DNA from: Fusobacterium perfoetens ATCC 29250
GTDB lineage: Bacteria > Fusobacteriota > Fusobacteriia > Fusobacteriales > Fusobacteriaceae
DNA: 64,000 nt
NCBI RefSeq assembly: GCF_000622245.1
Contig: NZ_KK211416.1
Coordinates: forward strand, 416,296-480,295
Direction of reading: 5' to 3'
Notes under the pieces: generated by a model
Told to the model about the DNA's origin: nothing
Seen by the model: only the letters and a program-made list of their open reading frames with translations
The model's database searches: none
Program-made: the position numbers and the translations under genes
Shown here: piece after piece, positions 34,758 through 43,937 of the stretch
How the letters are laid out: each line of letters opens with the position of its first letter
Numbering within the stretch: position 1 is the stretch's first letter

Positions 34758-35708
34758 TTATTTCTTTTTAAAACTTCCAAAACCAACCGCTATAAGAATT
34801 ATAATTCCTTTAAATATATATTGGAAATAAATATTAACCCCTATAAGGTTAAAACTATTACTTATTACACTCATAAGAAGAACACCTATAATAGTTCTTA
34901 AAACACTTCCTTCTCCACCATTAACACTTGTTCCTCCTATTACAACAGAAGCTATAGCATCCATATCATATCCTTCTCCTGCTGTTGGAGTAGCTGTACT
35001 AAGTCTAGATACTAATATTAATCCTCCTATAATAGCTGTTATTCCATTTATAACAAATACCATTATTTTATATTTTACTGTATTTATTCCTGATAGTTTA
35101 CTTGATTCTTCATTTCCACCAACAGAATAAATTCTTCTTCCCATAATAGTTTTTTTCAAAATAACATTAGCTATAATAACTCCTATAAAAAATATAATTA
35201 CTGCAACAGGTACTCCTAATACACTTCCTCTTCCTATAACTGTAAGAACTGGATTAAAAAATGATATCGGATAACCACCTGTATAAACAAATATCAATCC
35301 TTGAAGAATGACTACCATTCCCATTGTAGCTATAAGTGATGGTATTTTAACAATCGCAACAGCAAAACCATTTATTAATCCTATTAATGCTCCTGCTAAT
35401 AAGGCAGCTCCAAATGATACTATAAAACTATGTCCAGCTGATAAAAGACTCATTATAATAGTTCCACCTATTGCCGCTATCTTTCCTACAGATATATCAA
35501 AATTTCCAGAAATAATTACAAATGTCATCCCAGTAGCAATTACTCCAATAATTGAAGATTGTCTTAAAAGATTTATAATATTATTTCTAGTAAGAAAATT
35601 TGGCGTAATAAAACTAATTATAGTACACAAAATAAAAAATCCTAAAATTATTCCATAATTTTTTAAAATATTTTCTTTTTTAAATGATGTTTTTAATTGT
35701 TCTAGCAT
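34758..35708 (-). CDS. Sugar ABC transporter permease (RbsC-like)
   Basis: A 316-residue inner-membrane protein with eight to ten helices and the ribose-type permease motifs NLLRQSSIIGVIATGMTFVIISGNFDISVG, IGTVIMSLL-like GGTIIMSLLSAG, and SVGGNEESSKLSGINTVKYKI (cytoplasmic EAA-like loop), then ASVVIGGTSVNGGEGS. It forms the channel with the RbsA-like ATPase encoded 11 bases upstream. A spacer of 90 bases separates it from the binding-protein gene. Confidence 0.93.
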   Translation of the reverse strand: MLEQLKTSFKKENILKNYGIILGFFILCTIISFITPNFLTRNNIINLLRQSSIIGVIATGMTFVIISGNFDISVGKIAAIGGTIIMSLLSAGHSFIVSFGAALLAGALIGLINGFAVAIVKIPSLIATMGMVVILQGLIFVYTGGYPISFFNPVLTVIGRGSVLGVPVAVIIFFIGVIIANVILKKTIMGRRIYSVGGNEESSKLSGINTVKYKIMVFVINGITAIIGGLILVSRLSTATPTAGEGYDMDAIASVVIGGTSVNGGEGSVLRTIIGVLLMSVISNSFNLIGVNIYFQYIFKGIIILIAVGFGSFKKK

Positions 35709-35719
35709 TTATCCACCCC

Positions 35720-37210
35720 TTATCCATTTAATACATAGTTATTTATATTTTTTATAGTAAGTTCATTATCTTTTAATTCTTTTATAAAATTTCCTTTCTT
35801 AAGAACTAATACTCTATCTGATATTCTTTCTACTTCTTCTAAATCTGATGAAATAAAAATTATTCCCATTCCTTTACTAGAATAATCTTCTATTATCTTA
35901 AATATATCTTCTTTAGCGTTTACATCTATTCCTTTTGTAGGTTCATCAAATATTAAAACTTTTAAATCCATATCATTCCATTTAGAAACTACTATTTTTT
36001 GCTGATTTCCTCCACTTAAGCTAGAAACTTTTAATTCATAATCTGAAACTTTTATTGATAAATCTTTAATTGCTTTTTCTATATGCTCATTTTCTTTTTT
36101 ATTGCTTATAAAATTATTATTCAGCATTTTTTCTATTTGTATAATAGTAGAGTTATTTTTTATAGTATGTTTTAATATAAGTCCATAATTTTTTCTATCC
36201 TCTGGAATTAATCCTATTCCATTTTTTACTGCATCTTTTGGATGTTTTATATCTATTTTTTTATTTTCAATAAAAATTTCTCCACTATCTTTATTTTTTA
36301 CTCCAAAAATACATTCTGATAATTCTGTTCTTCCTGCTCCTACAAGTCCTGCTATTCCAAGAATTTCTCCTTTTCTTAAATCAAAAGATACATTCTTTAA
36401 TATATTTTTGTATGTTAAATTTTTTACTGATAAAATAACTTCATTTAAATTTTCTTTTTTATTTTTTTGAACAACTTTTCTCACTGGCTTTCCAGTCATG
36501 TATTCTACTACTTTATCTTTAGTAAGATTTTTAATCTCTTCAGTAATTATAAATTCTCCATCTCTTAAAACACTTATTCTTTCACATACAGAGAAAACTT
36601 CTTCAAGCATATGAGATATATATATAATAGTTTTTCCTGAATTTTTTAATTTTTTTATTATCTCAAATAAAGATTGTTTTTCCTTTTCTGATAAAGAAGT
36701 TGTAGGTTCATCCATAATAATTATATCTGATTCATTATTTATTGCTTTTAATATTTCTATCATTTGTTGTTTAGATATACTCATATTTTTAGTAATTTCT
36801 AAGGGATCAATATCAAAATTTAAATTTTCACATAACAATTTAAATTTCTCTATCATTTTTTTATCATCTGTGAAAAATCCATTTTTTCTAATCTCATTTC
36901 CTACAAAAAGGTTTTCATAATTTTTTAATGTAGGTATTAAACTAAGTTCTTGGTAAATTATACTAATTCCCTTTTTTTGAGCTTCTAAAGGAGATTTAAA
37001 ATCTTCTTTTTTCCCCATATATAAAAGCTCTCCTCCATTAGCTCTATGTACTCCACAAATTATTTTCATTAATGTAGACTTTCCAGCCCCATTAGCTCCC
37101 ATTATTGCATGAATTTCGCCTTTTTTTATTTTTATATTTATATTTTTTAATACTTCTACTCCTGAAAATGATTTACTTATATTTTTACACTCTAATATAT
37201 ATTCATTCAT
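35720..37210 (-). CDS. Sugar ABC transporter ATPase, tandem domains (RbsA-like)
   Basis: A 496-residue ATPase with two nucleotide-binding domains as in RbsA/MglA. Domain one has Walker A GANGAGKSTLMK, signature-like MSISKQQMIEILKA and Walker B IIIMDEPTTSLSE. Domain two has GLVGAGRTELSECIFG in place of a full Walker A, signature SLSGGNQQKIVVSKW and LIFDEPTKGIDV. This asymmetry is usual for the family. It overlaps the upstream barrel-protein gene by 8 bases. Confidence 0.95.
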   Translation of the reverse strand: MNEYILECKNISKSFSGVEVLKNINIKIKKGEIHAIMGANGAGKSTLMKIICGVHRANGGELLYMGKKEDFKSPLEAQKKGISIIYQELSLIPTLKNYENLFVGNEIRKNGFFTDDKKMIEKFKLLCENLNFDIDPLEITKNMSISKQQMIEILKAINNESDIIIMDEPTTSLSEKEKQSLFEIIKKLKNSGKTIIYISHMLEEVFSVCERISVLRDGEFIITEEIKNLTKDKVVEYMTGKPVRKVVQKNKKENLNEVILSVKNLTYKNILKNVSFDLRKGEILGIAGLVGAGRTELSECIFGVKNKDSGEIFIENKKIDIKHPKDAVKNGIGLIPEDRKNYGLILKHTIKNNSTIIQIEKMLNNNFISNKKENEHIEKAIKDLSIKVSDYELKVSSLSGGNQQKIVVSKWNDMDLKVLIFDEPTKGIDVNAKEDIFKIIEDYSSKGMGIIFISSDLEEVERISDRVLVLKKGNFIKELKDNELTIKNINNYVLNG

Positions 37211-38357
37211 TTATAGCCTCCTTTTTTAAAAAGATTTCTATATGTTCCTCTGGAATACTCATAAAATCCCATGACAATACTATTCCTTCTGAATTTCCTT
37301 CATGAAGTATATTCATTACTTCTTCTATATATTCAGGATTACTTAAAGCAATTCCATCTTTTTTATTAAAATCAATTCCTATATAAATATTTTTATACTT
37401 CTTAGATATTTCTTTTATTTCTCTCAACATTTGCTCGTTTGAAATATTATCCTTTAAATATTTTTCACCAATTAATTCTAATAAATATTTTTTTGCTTTT
37501 TCATCATATAATTCTCCATATTTTTGGAATTCAAATGGTATTCCTGCTGGAGCAAAAGTTTTTCTATAATACATCGGTTTTATAAAATCTGCAATTTCAC
37601 TTAATTTATTTATATCTTGTCCAAATAAATATGAAATATTTGGAGCATAAATATCAAAACCTACTTCAAATCCTTTTTTTCTAAAATAATTAGTTAATTC
37701 TTGTACTTTATCAAATATACTTTGATTTTTAAATTTAAAATATTTATCTAAATTTTCATTTTCAAATTCATATTTAAATTCTTTATATTGTTTTATTTCT
37801 AATGGATTTCCATTTTTCTTATTAAAACTATTTTCTATATATTTTTTTAATTCTTCAATATTTATTCCATACTTTTTCATATCTTCTACACATTTTTCAC
37901 AAAAACAAGTAAAAATAGCATCATTACCATTAGAAAATGCTGGATATCTAATTTTATCTATAAATATTCCATCAACATTATATTTACTTATTTTTTCATC
38001 AAAGATTCTTTTTATATTTTCTATATTTTCCATATTATTAGGACAATAAAATTCAAAATTTTCTCCCTCTTGAAAAGAAAATTTTTCTATCTCATTTCCT
38101 TTATAATCTCTCACTTCTGAAAATTTTCCAAAATAACTTAATTCTGAAAAAAGTGGCAACCAAAAATAAAGTTTTACTCCATAAGTTTCTAAAAAATTTT
38201 TTAATATGTTATAAAATTCTTTATTTTCATACCAACCTATTATTAAGCCATCTATTTTTATAAGTTTTAATATTTTTTCTAATTTAGACTTTAACTCTTC
38301 AATTTTTACTTCTTGTTTAGCAAATCCCCCTGAAAAAATTTGAAGATATCTTCTCAT
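37203..38357 (-). CDS. Putative glycoside-hydrolase-like TIM-barrel protein
   Basis: A 384-residue cytoplasmic protein without signal peptide. It shows features of glycoside-hydrolase-like barrels: an early strand DGLIIGWYENKEF, VKLYFWLPLFSEL, then VDGIFIDKIRYPAFSNG, which resembles the GIxxDxIRYP strand where a catalytic or binding acid sits, followed by a cysteine pair in CFCEKCVEDMKKYGI, and later FEVGFDIYAPN and ADFIKPMYYRKTFAPAG. I do not recognise a defined family with confidence. Encoded between a sugar kinase and the ABC ATPase, it probably hydrolyses or binds the imported sugar compound inside the cell. Confidence 0.6.
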   Translation of the reverse strand: MRRYLQIFSGGFAKQEVKIEELKSKLEKILKLIKIDGLIIGWYENKEFYNILKNFLETYGVKLYFWLPLFSELSYFGKFSEVRDYKGNEIEKFSFQEGENFEFYCPNNMENIENIKRIFDEKISKYNVDGIFIDKIRYPAFSNGNDAIFTCFCEKCVEDMKKYGINIEELKKYIENSFNKKNGNPLEIKQYKEFKYEFENENLDKYFKFKNQSIFDKVQELTNYFRKKGFEVGFDIYAPNISYLFGQDINKLSEIADFIKPMYYRKTFAPAGIPFEFQKYGELYDEKAKKYLLELIGEKYLKDNISNEQMLREIKEISKKYKNIYIGIDFNKKDGIALSNPEYIEEVMNILHEGNSEGIVLSWDFMSIPEEHIEIFLKKEAINE

Positions 38358-38373
38358 AAAATCACCACCTAAA

Positions 38374-39267
38374 TTATTTTAAATGATCAAATGCTATTTT
38401 TATTCCACCTTCTGTTAAATCAGAATTATTAATATTAAATAAAATCTCTTTATCTTTTTCTATTTTTTTAACTTTTTTCAAAATATTTTTATATATTATT
38501 TTATTAGAAGCTATGCTTCCTGATATTACTAAATTTATTTTTTCTTTATTAATAATTTTTACCATCTTTAATACAATTTTACTTAGCTCGTTTATAGCTT
38601 CATCAACTATACTTTTACATATTAAAGATTTGTTATAGTTATCTATTACAAATTTAGCTACAGAAGCTATTTTAGTTATACTTTTATATTCATTTATTAC
38701 TATTTCTGGTTTAGTTAAATCTTTATTAAATTCTTTAAAAATCTCATCTTCTTCTAATCCTTCTAAAGATAATAAATATTTTTCTAAAAATCTTTTTCCT
38801 ATCCAATATCCTGAACCTAAATCGCTAAATTCACTTCCCCAACCACCTAATCTAATTTGTTTATTTTTTAAAAAAACAAATCCTATGGAACCTGTTCCTG
38901 AAGCTAAAATACATCCTTCTTCATTAAAATAAATCGATTTATAAGCTAATTCAGCGTCATTCATTATGATAGATTTATCTTCAAATATTTTTAAAGAGTT
39001 TAATATTTCTCTAAATATTTTATAGTCTTCATCTGTATCACAACCAGCTAAACCAAAAACATAAAATTTTATTTCTTCTTTGTTTAAATTATTAACTTTA
39101 AAAATCTCTTCTATTCCATCATGAATATTTTCTTTTGTTTTTTTTATCCCAATATTTTTATAGTTAGTACTTTTTCCTTTGAAATAAAATTTTTCTTTTT
39201 CCTCAACATTATATAAGCAATACGTTGTTTTACTTCCTCCACCATCAACTGATAAAATATATGACAT
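38374..39267 (-). CDS. BadF/BadG-type sugar kinase, N-acetylglucosamine kinase-like
   Basis: A 297-residue protein of the actin-like ATPase superfamily. The phosphate-1 loop ILSVDGGGSKTTYCLYN, adenosine loop CILASGTGSIGF and the GGWGSEFSDLGSGYWIGKRFLEKYL motif are typical of eukaryote-type N-acetylglucosamine kinase and bacterial relatives that phosphorylate amino sugars such as glucosamine, GlcNAc or muramic acid derivatives. It lies between the ROK regulator and the barrel protein, 6-16 bases apart from each, so it most likely phosphorylates the sugar brought in by the ABC transporter. Confidence 0.82.
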   Translation of the reverse strand: MSYILSVDGGGSKTTYCLYNVEEKEKFYFKGKSTNYKNIGIKKTKENIHDGIEEIFKVNNLNKEEIKFYVFGLAGCDTDEDYKIFREILNSLKIFEDKSIIMNDAELAYKSIYFNEEGCILASGTGSIGFVFLKNKQIRLGGWGSEFSDLGSGYWIGKRFLEKYLLSLEGLEEDEIFKEFNKDLTKPEIVINEYKSITKIASVAKFVIDNYNKSLICKSIVDEAINELSKIVLKMVKIINKEKINLVISGSIASNKIIYKNILKKVKKIEKDKEILFNINNSDLTEGGIKIAFDHLK

Positions 39268-39276
39268 ATTTTCCTC

Positions 39277-40326
39277 CTACTTATCTATAATAGATAAATT
39301 ATCTTTATTTTTAAAGGAAGCCATTTTTAAAGTTCCTTCTATTCCATTTTCTAAATCTTTTTCATCTAAATATATTTCAGGTATATTATTTTCTCCAAAT
39401 TTTTCTTTTAATTTTTTTAAAATTTCATCAAAAAATTTCTTAGTTATTCTATGAATACTACTATTTATAATAATAATATCTGGATTTAATATAGAAATAT
39501 TTATTGTTAATATAAAAAGAACAATCCTTTTTATTTCTTCTTTACTGTTACTTTCAATAGCTAGTTTATACTTTTCTTCTATAGTTTTACCATCAAATAA
39601 TAATATTTCTCCTATTTCTCCAGCAAAATTTGATTTTCCTTTATATAATTTTTTATCTATAAGAATTCCTGTTCCTATTCCTTCACCTAAAAACAAATAA
39701 ACTAAATTTTTTATATCTGAAGGTACTTTTTCTAAAAGTCCTATAGCTATTAGATTTACGTCATTCTCTATTTTTACTTCTATATTATATTTTTCTTCTA
39801 TTATTTTTTGTAAATTAATTCCATTAAAATTAATTAATGTATATGCTCCACTTATACATCCATTTTTTTCAATTACCCCTGGAATTCCAATAGATATACT
39901 TCTTATATTCTCTTTATTTTTTGATTCATTATACATTTTATCTAATACATTTAAAAACTTTTCTATTTCAAAATCTTTATTTATATGATATTTTTTTTCA
40001 TTTTTTATTTCTGATAAAATATTATATTCTTTCATGTAAAGAAAATTATTTTTAAAATATACTATGATAGATGTAATACTATCTCCATTTATTTCATAAA
40101 AAATTGGTTTTTTTCCACTTCCTTTTACTTCTATTTTATTTTCACATTTTCTTACTTCACCTGTTAATAATAGTTCTTCTACAGTCTTATTTATTGTTGG
40201 AAGACTTAAATTTAACATTTTAGATAATTGTGGCTTTGTAATAGGAGCATTTTCTATAATAGCTTTTTTTACTAAATTAGTATTTATTTTTTTTATTATT
40301 TCTGGTTTTCCACTTATTTTAGTCAT
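39277..40326 (-). CDS. ROK family transcriptional regulator
   Basis: A 349-residue NagC/XylR-type repressor. The N-terminal helix-turn-helix spans about residues 18-65 (APITKPQLSKMLNLSLPTINKTVEELL), followed by the ROK sugar-binding domain with SIGIPGVIEKNGCISGA, IENDVNLIAIG and LGEGIGTGILIDKKLYKGKSNFAGEIGE. The cysteine-rich zinc motif common in ROK kinases (CGxxGCxE) is missing, which is frequent in ROK repressors that do not phosphorylate sugar. It is first in the sugar operon, so it probably represses its own operon through the inverted repeat in its promoter. Confidence 0.88.
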   Translation of the reverse strand: MTKISGKPEIIKKINTNLVKKAIIENAPITKPQLSKMLNLSLPTINKTVEELLLTGEVRKCENKIEVKGSGKKPIFYEINGDSITSIIVYFKNNFLYMKEYNILSEIKNEKKYHINKDFEIEKFLNVLDKMYNESKNKENIRSISIGIPGVIEKNGCISGAYTLINFNGINLQKIIEEKYNIEVKIENDVNLIAIGLLEKVPSDIKNLVYLFLGEGIGTGILIDKKLYKGKSNFAGEIGEILLFDGKTIEEKYKLAIESNSKEEIKRIVLFILTINISILNPDIIIINSSIHRITKKFFDEILKKLKEKFGENNIPEIYLDEKDLENGIEGTLKMASFKNKDNLSIIDK

Positions 40327-40349
40327 AAATACCTCTTTTTTTATTAATT

Positions 40350-40402
40350 AATAAACTTTCTTTATTTATTATAAGTTTATTATATTTTTTCTATTTTGTC
40401 AA
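40350..40402 (-). promoter_or_regulatory. Promoter and inverted-repeat operator of the ROK sugar operon
   Basis: On the minus strand TTGACA (40402-40397) is followed after 17 bases by TAAACT (40379-40374). A perfect 9-base inverted repeat, AATAAACTT (40350-40358) and AAGTTTATT (40373-40381), spaced 14 bases, covers the -10 and the start of transcription, as expected for a ROK repressor site. Confidence 0.6.
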
Positions 40403-40693
40403 TATTTTTTTATGTTAAATTAACTTTTATTAATCTATATCAAAACACTATATAAAAAAATAAATCATATTTTTATATACTTTATAAGTTATTTATTTTA
40501 TTATAACTATACTTTTTTAATTTAAAAAGATATAATTTTTAATAGAAATTGTTAACATATATTCTCATATTTACTATACTATAAATACTAATATAAAAAA
40601 TGATTAAATCTCAAAAAATACATGGTCTGTTCTTCTAATAATAGTATAAGTATGATAAAATAAAATAAATAAACATAACACCGGGGGAAAATT
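40403..40693. other. AT-rich spacer ahead of the KAP-type gene
   Basis: Almost entirely A and T. Toward the rightward gene, TATAAG or TATGATAAAAT around 40645-40665 could be a -10, but no -35 is clear. A GGGGGA ribosome site stands directly before the ATG at 40694. No RNA motif is visible. Confidence 0.4.
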
Positions 40694-43204
40694 ATGATAA
40701 AAATATTCTATATAATGATTTTTGGATTATTAGGAAAAATCTTAAATTCTGGATTATCTTCAACAAATATTTTAAAAATATCAGAAAATAAAAAATATGA
40801 ATATATTGAACCTTTTATATTTACAATATCATTTTCAGAAATACTTATTGTAATGATTTTAACAATTTTAATAAGTATCTTTTTTATAATTTATTATGAA
40901 AAAGATTTTTTTAGAATAAGAAAAGTCTCTAAAAATATTTTATGGCTCGAATTATATTTCTTTTCATTTATTTATGGAACTTATCAATACAAATTGAAAA
41001 TAACTCCATTATATCTAATAATACTTTTTATTTATTTTTTAATAATATATTCTTTTATATATTATGCAAAAGAAGAAAAAGAAATATTTTATAAAAAAGA
41101 TTTATATAAGAGTAGAGAAAAATATTTATCTTTAATAGATTTTTATTTAGAAAATATGAAAACTTTTGCTATAATTGGAGAATGGGGAATAGGAAAAACT
41201 AAACTTATAGAAAATTTTTTTAATGGAAATTATAAAGATTTTAATGAAATATTATATAAAAATAAATATGAATTTATCTATATTGATGTTTCAATCTATA
41301 GCGAAAATGAAAAAATAATAGAAACTTTACAAAATAGAATTGGAAAATTATTAAAAAAATATAATTTCCTTAGATTGGAAGGAAGATTTATAAAAAATTT
41401 ATTTTTAGAAAATGAAACTTTTTTAAAAATAATCTATAAATTTCTTTTTTCTAATATATCCTTAGAAGAAAATAAAAGAGAACTAGAAGAAAAAATAAAA
41501 GAAATAAATTCTATAAAAAAAGTTGTTATTTGTTTTGATAATTTAGAAAGATTAAATAATAAAAATAGAATTATAAAACTTTTTGCTATATTAGATGAAA
41601 TATTACCAAATGAAATGAAAAAAATATATATTTATGATGAAAAATATATGAAAGAAATTTTTAAAAAAGAAAATGATAATTTTGTAGAATATATATCAAA
41701 ATATGTATTTAATAAAATAAAAGTAGAAGATATTAATGTAGATGAAATATTAGAAGATAGAAAAGAAATATTAACAGAAATAAAAAAAATACAAAAAAGG
41801 ATAAACGAAAATATAGACTTTTTGACCGAAGAATTAGAAAATGAAAAAAAATCCTTTTCACAAGGAAAAGAAAAAATAGATCAACTAAAAAATGAAGTAA
41901 AACTATATTTTCAAAATATAGCAAATAAATTAAAAAATCCTAGGTATCTAATTAATTTAAAAGAATATATAGATGAAAAAGAAAAAAATATAGATTATAG
42001 AGTAGAATATAAAATAATTAGAGATAATTTTCCTAATTTAGAACTAAATGATATTCTAGAAGAAGAATTAAGACCTGATATTATTCTAGGACTAGACGAG
42101 TATGAAGCAAAAGAAATAAAAGAGAAAAAAAAAGAAGATATATCTTTAGATAATTTTAAAATAATAGAAAAAAATATAGAAAAAATTTGTCAAATGTATA
42201 TTTTTGAAATGAATGATGAAAGAAAAAGTTTATATAAAAGAAAAGAAATTTTTAAAACAAATTTAGGAAAAAAGAAAATATATTTTGAAAGTTATTATAA
42301 TAATATAAAAATAGAAGAAACCAAAATAATGAAAGAATTAGAAAAATATAAAAAATTTCCTGAAAAATATTTATTTAAAATAATTGATACTATAGAAATT
42401 CTTAATAATCCAGTTGATAGTATAAAAGAAATAATAAAATATATGTCTGATACTAATAAAGAATATATTATTTCTTCTTTAGATGAATTAATAAAATTAT
42501 ACACTAATGATTATCCTTATAAAATATTAAAAGAAATAATAAAAAAAATTAAAATTAATAAAAACATAGAATATAATAATGATAGAAATAAATATGAAAA
42601 TCATACAGCAAAAGAATGGAAAGATATTTATCTGAAAGTTTATATTAGAGATTCTTTAGAAATAAAATACCTAATATCTATAATATCAACTTTTAAATGC
42701 ACAAAAGAATATATAAAATCAACAAATTCTTCAATACTAGAATATGAAGATCTTCTTAGTAAAAAATATATATTTTCTAATAATCTTAAAGAGATTATTG
42801 ATTTTTTTGAAAAAAATTTCAATAAAAATATAAAAGAATTAAAAAAAATAGATATAACAGAAGAACAAATAAATGATTTAATACAAGTATTAAAATTATT
42901 TAATGAAATAGAAGTAATAGAAAAAAAAGAAATTAAAAAACTAAAAAAAGAGATATTTAATGAATATATATACGATAAAATAGAAAAAGAAAAAGATTGT
43001 ATTATAATTAATTACTATATAAATAATAAAAAAGAAAATTTAAAAATAACAGAAGATACTCTAGAAACTTATTTAACTGAATTAGAAAAAATAAAAAAAG
43101 AATTATATTCGAGACAAGAAATAGAAAATTATAACCTTTTAAAAGTTGAATTATTAAAATTTCAAAAAAAAATAATATATAAAAAAGAAGCAATTAAAAT
43201 TTAA
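40694..43204 (+). CDS. Membrane-anchored KAP-type P-loop NTPase, function unknown
   Basis: An 836-residue protein. The first 125 residues hold three or four hydrophobic helices (FYIMIFGLLGKIL, EILIVMILTILISIFFIIYY, LELYFFSFIYGTY, LYLIILFIYFLIIYSFIYYA). A P-loop domain follows: Walker A GEWGIGKT at 162-169 and a Walker B-like VVICFDNLER at 277-286. The WGxGKT and D-x-x-x-R patterns match KAP NTPases, a patchily distributed family of membrane ATPases, some linked to phage exclusion. The remaining 550 residues are lysine- and glutamate-rich, mostly helical or coiled coil, with no family I can name. The coding sequence is even richer in A than its neighbours, and the gene has no operon partner. 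Horizontal gain is plausible. Confidence 0.7.
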   Translation: MIKIFYIMIFGLLGKILNSGLSSTNILKISENKKYEYIEPFIFTISFSEILIVMILTILISIFFIIYYEKDFFRIRKVSKNILWLELYFFSFIYGTYQYKLKITPLYLIILFIYFLIIYSFIYYAKEEKEIFYKKDLYKSREKYLSLIDFYLENMKTFAIIGEWGIGKTKLIENFFNGNYKDFNEILYKNKYEFIYIDVSIYSENEKIIETLQNRIGKLLKKYNFLRLEGRFIKNLFLENETFLKIIYKFLFSNISLEENKRELEEKIKEINSIKKVVICFDNLERLNNKNRIIKLFAILDEILPNEMKKIYIYDEKYMKEIFKKENDNFVEYISKYVFNKIKVEDINVDEILEDRKEILTEIKKIQKRINENIDFLTEELENEKKSFSQGKEKIDQLKNEVKLYFQNIANKLKNPRYLINLKEYIDEKEKNIDYRVEYKIIRDNFPNLELNDILEEELRPDIILGLDEYEAKEIKEKKKEDISLDNFKIIEKNIEKICQMYIFEMNDERKSLYKRKEIFKTNLGKKKIYFESYYNNIKIEETKIMKELEKYKKFPEKYLFKIIDTIEILNNPVDSIKEIIKYMSDTNKEYIISSLDELIKLYTNDYPYKILKEIIKKIKINKNIEYNNDRNKYENHTAKEWKDIYLKVYIRDSLEIKYLISIISTFKCTKEYIKSTNSSILEYEDLLSKKYIFSNNLKEIIDFFEKNFNKNIKELKKIDITEEQINDLIQVLKLFNEIEVIEKKEIKKLKKEIFNEYIYDKIEKEKDCIIINYYINNKKENLKITEDTLETYLTELEKIKKELYSRQEIENYNLLKVELLKFQKKIIYKKEAIKI

Positions 43205-43232
43205 AAAACTCTGTAAATACAGAGTTTTTTCT
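43203..43232 (+). terminator. Terminator of the KAP-type gene
   Basis: AAAAAACTCTGTA pairs exactly with TACAGAGTTTTTT immediately after the stop codon. The T-tract follows on the plus strand, and the symmetric A-tract allows use on the minus strand as well. Confidence 0.88.
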
Positions 43233-43276
43233 ACATTTATAATTATTTTTTAGTTTAATTCAGTTAATATTAAATA

Positions 43277-43837
43277 TTAAAAACTTGGTGGAGTTATAGC
43301 AAATATAACCTTTACTTCTCCTTCTGAATTATTTATCCACTTATGTTCTGTTAGAGGAGGAATTCTTACGCTATCTCCCTGATATAACTCATATTCTTCA
43401 TTTCCAATTTGAATAGTTACTACTCCTTCTACTACATAAGCTACTTCTTCCCCTTTATGACTTTGAGTTATATTACTTGAAAAATTACTATGGGGTATAT
43501 GCATCATACAAAATTCAATATTTCCTTTTGTATTTGGTGTTAACAAATCATATCTTACTTCTTCATCATTAGGAAGCCCTATTATTTTTCTACTGTTACT
43601 TCGAACTATCAATTCTTGAGTTTCTTCTTCTTTAAAAAACATAAATAATGGTATATCTAATATTTGAGATATTGTTTTTAAGGTTCCAATAGAAGGATTT
43701 ACTAAATTTCTTTCAATTTGACTAAGCATAGACGCAGTTAATTTAGCTTTTTCTGACAATTCTTTTATTGTCAATTTTCTCATCTTCCTATAATTTTGTA
43801 TTTTTTTTCCTAATTCTAAAGAATCTTTCTCTTCCAT
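43277..43837 (-). CDS. XRE family regulator with C-terminal cupin domain
   Basis: A 186-residue regulator. Residues 10-65 form a lambda-repressor-like helix-turn-helix (KMRKLTIKELSEKAKLTASMLSQIERNLVNPSIGTLKTI), and residues 105-180 a small cupin barrel (HKGEEVAYVVEGVVTIQIGNEEYELYQGDSVRIPPLTEHKW). Regulators of this build sense small molecules such as amino acids or polyamines through the cupin. It lies next to the D-serine lyase operon, separated by a terminator and reading the same way, and is its most likely regulator. Confidence 0.88.
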   Translation of the reverse strand: MEEKDSLELGKKIQNYRKMRKLTIKELSEKAKLTASMLSQIERNLVNPSIGTLKTISQILDIPLFMFFKEEETQELIVRSNSRKIIGLPNDEEVRYDLLTPNTKGNIEFCMMHIPHSNFSSNITQSHKGEEVAYVVEGVVTIQIGNEEYELYQGDSVRIPPLTEHKWINNSEGEVKVIFAITPPSF

Positions 43838-43896
43838 TTCAATTCCCTTTCTATAATAAAATTTTTCTAATAAATTATATCATAAAAAGAAAATAA

Positions 43897-43928
43897 AAAG
43901 AAGAGAAAGATTTTCCTTTCTCTTCTTT
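43897..43928 (-). terminator. Terminator of the D-amino-acid operon
   Basis: AAAGAAGAGAAAG (43897-43909) and CTTTCTCTTCTTT (43916-43928) form a 13-base stem. It lies 10 bases beyond the stop of the D-serine lyase gene on the minus strand. Confidence 0.75.
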
Positions 43929-43937
43929 AATTTTATA

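Noticed and set aside
41733-43193. Leucine/phenylalanine-rich minus-strand frames inside the KAP-type gene
   Set aside because: They result from antisense reading of lysine- and isoleucine-rich codons, giving false membrane-like peptides, and lack ribosome sites.
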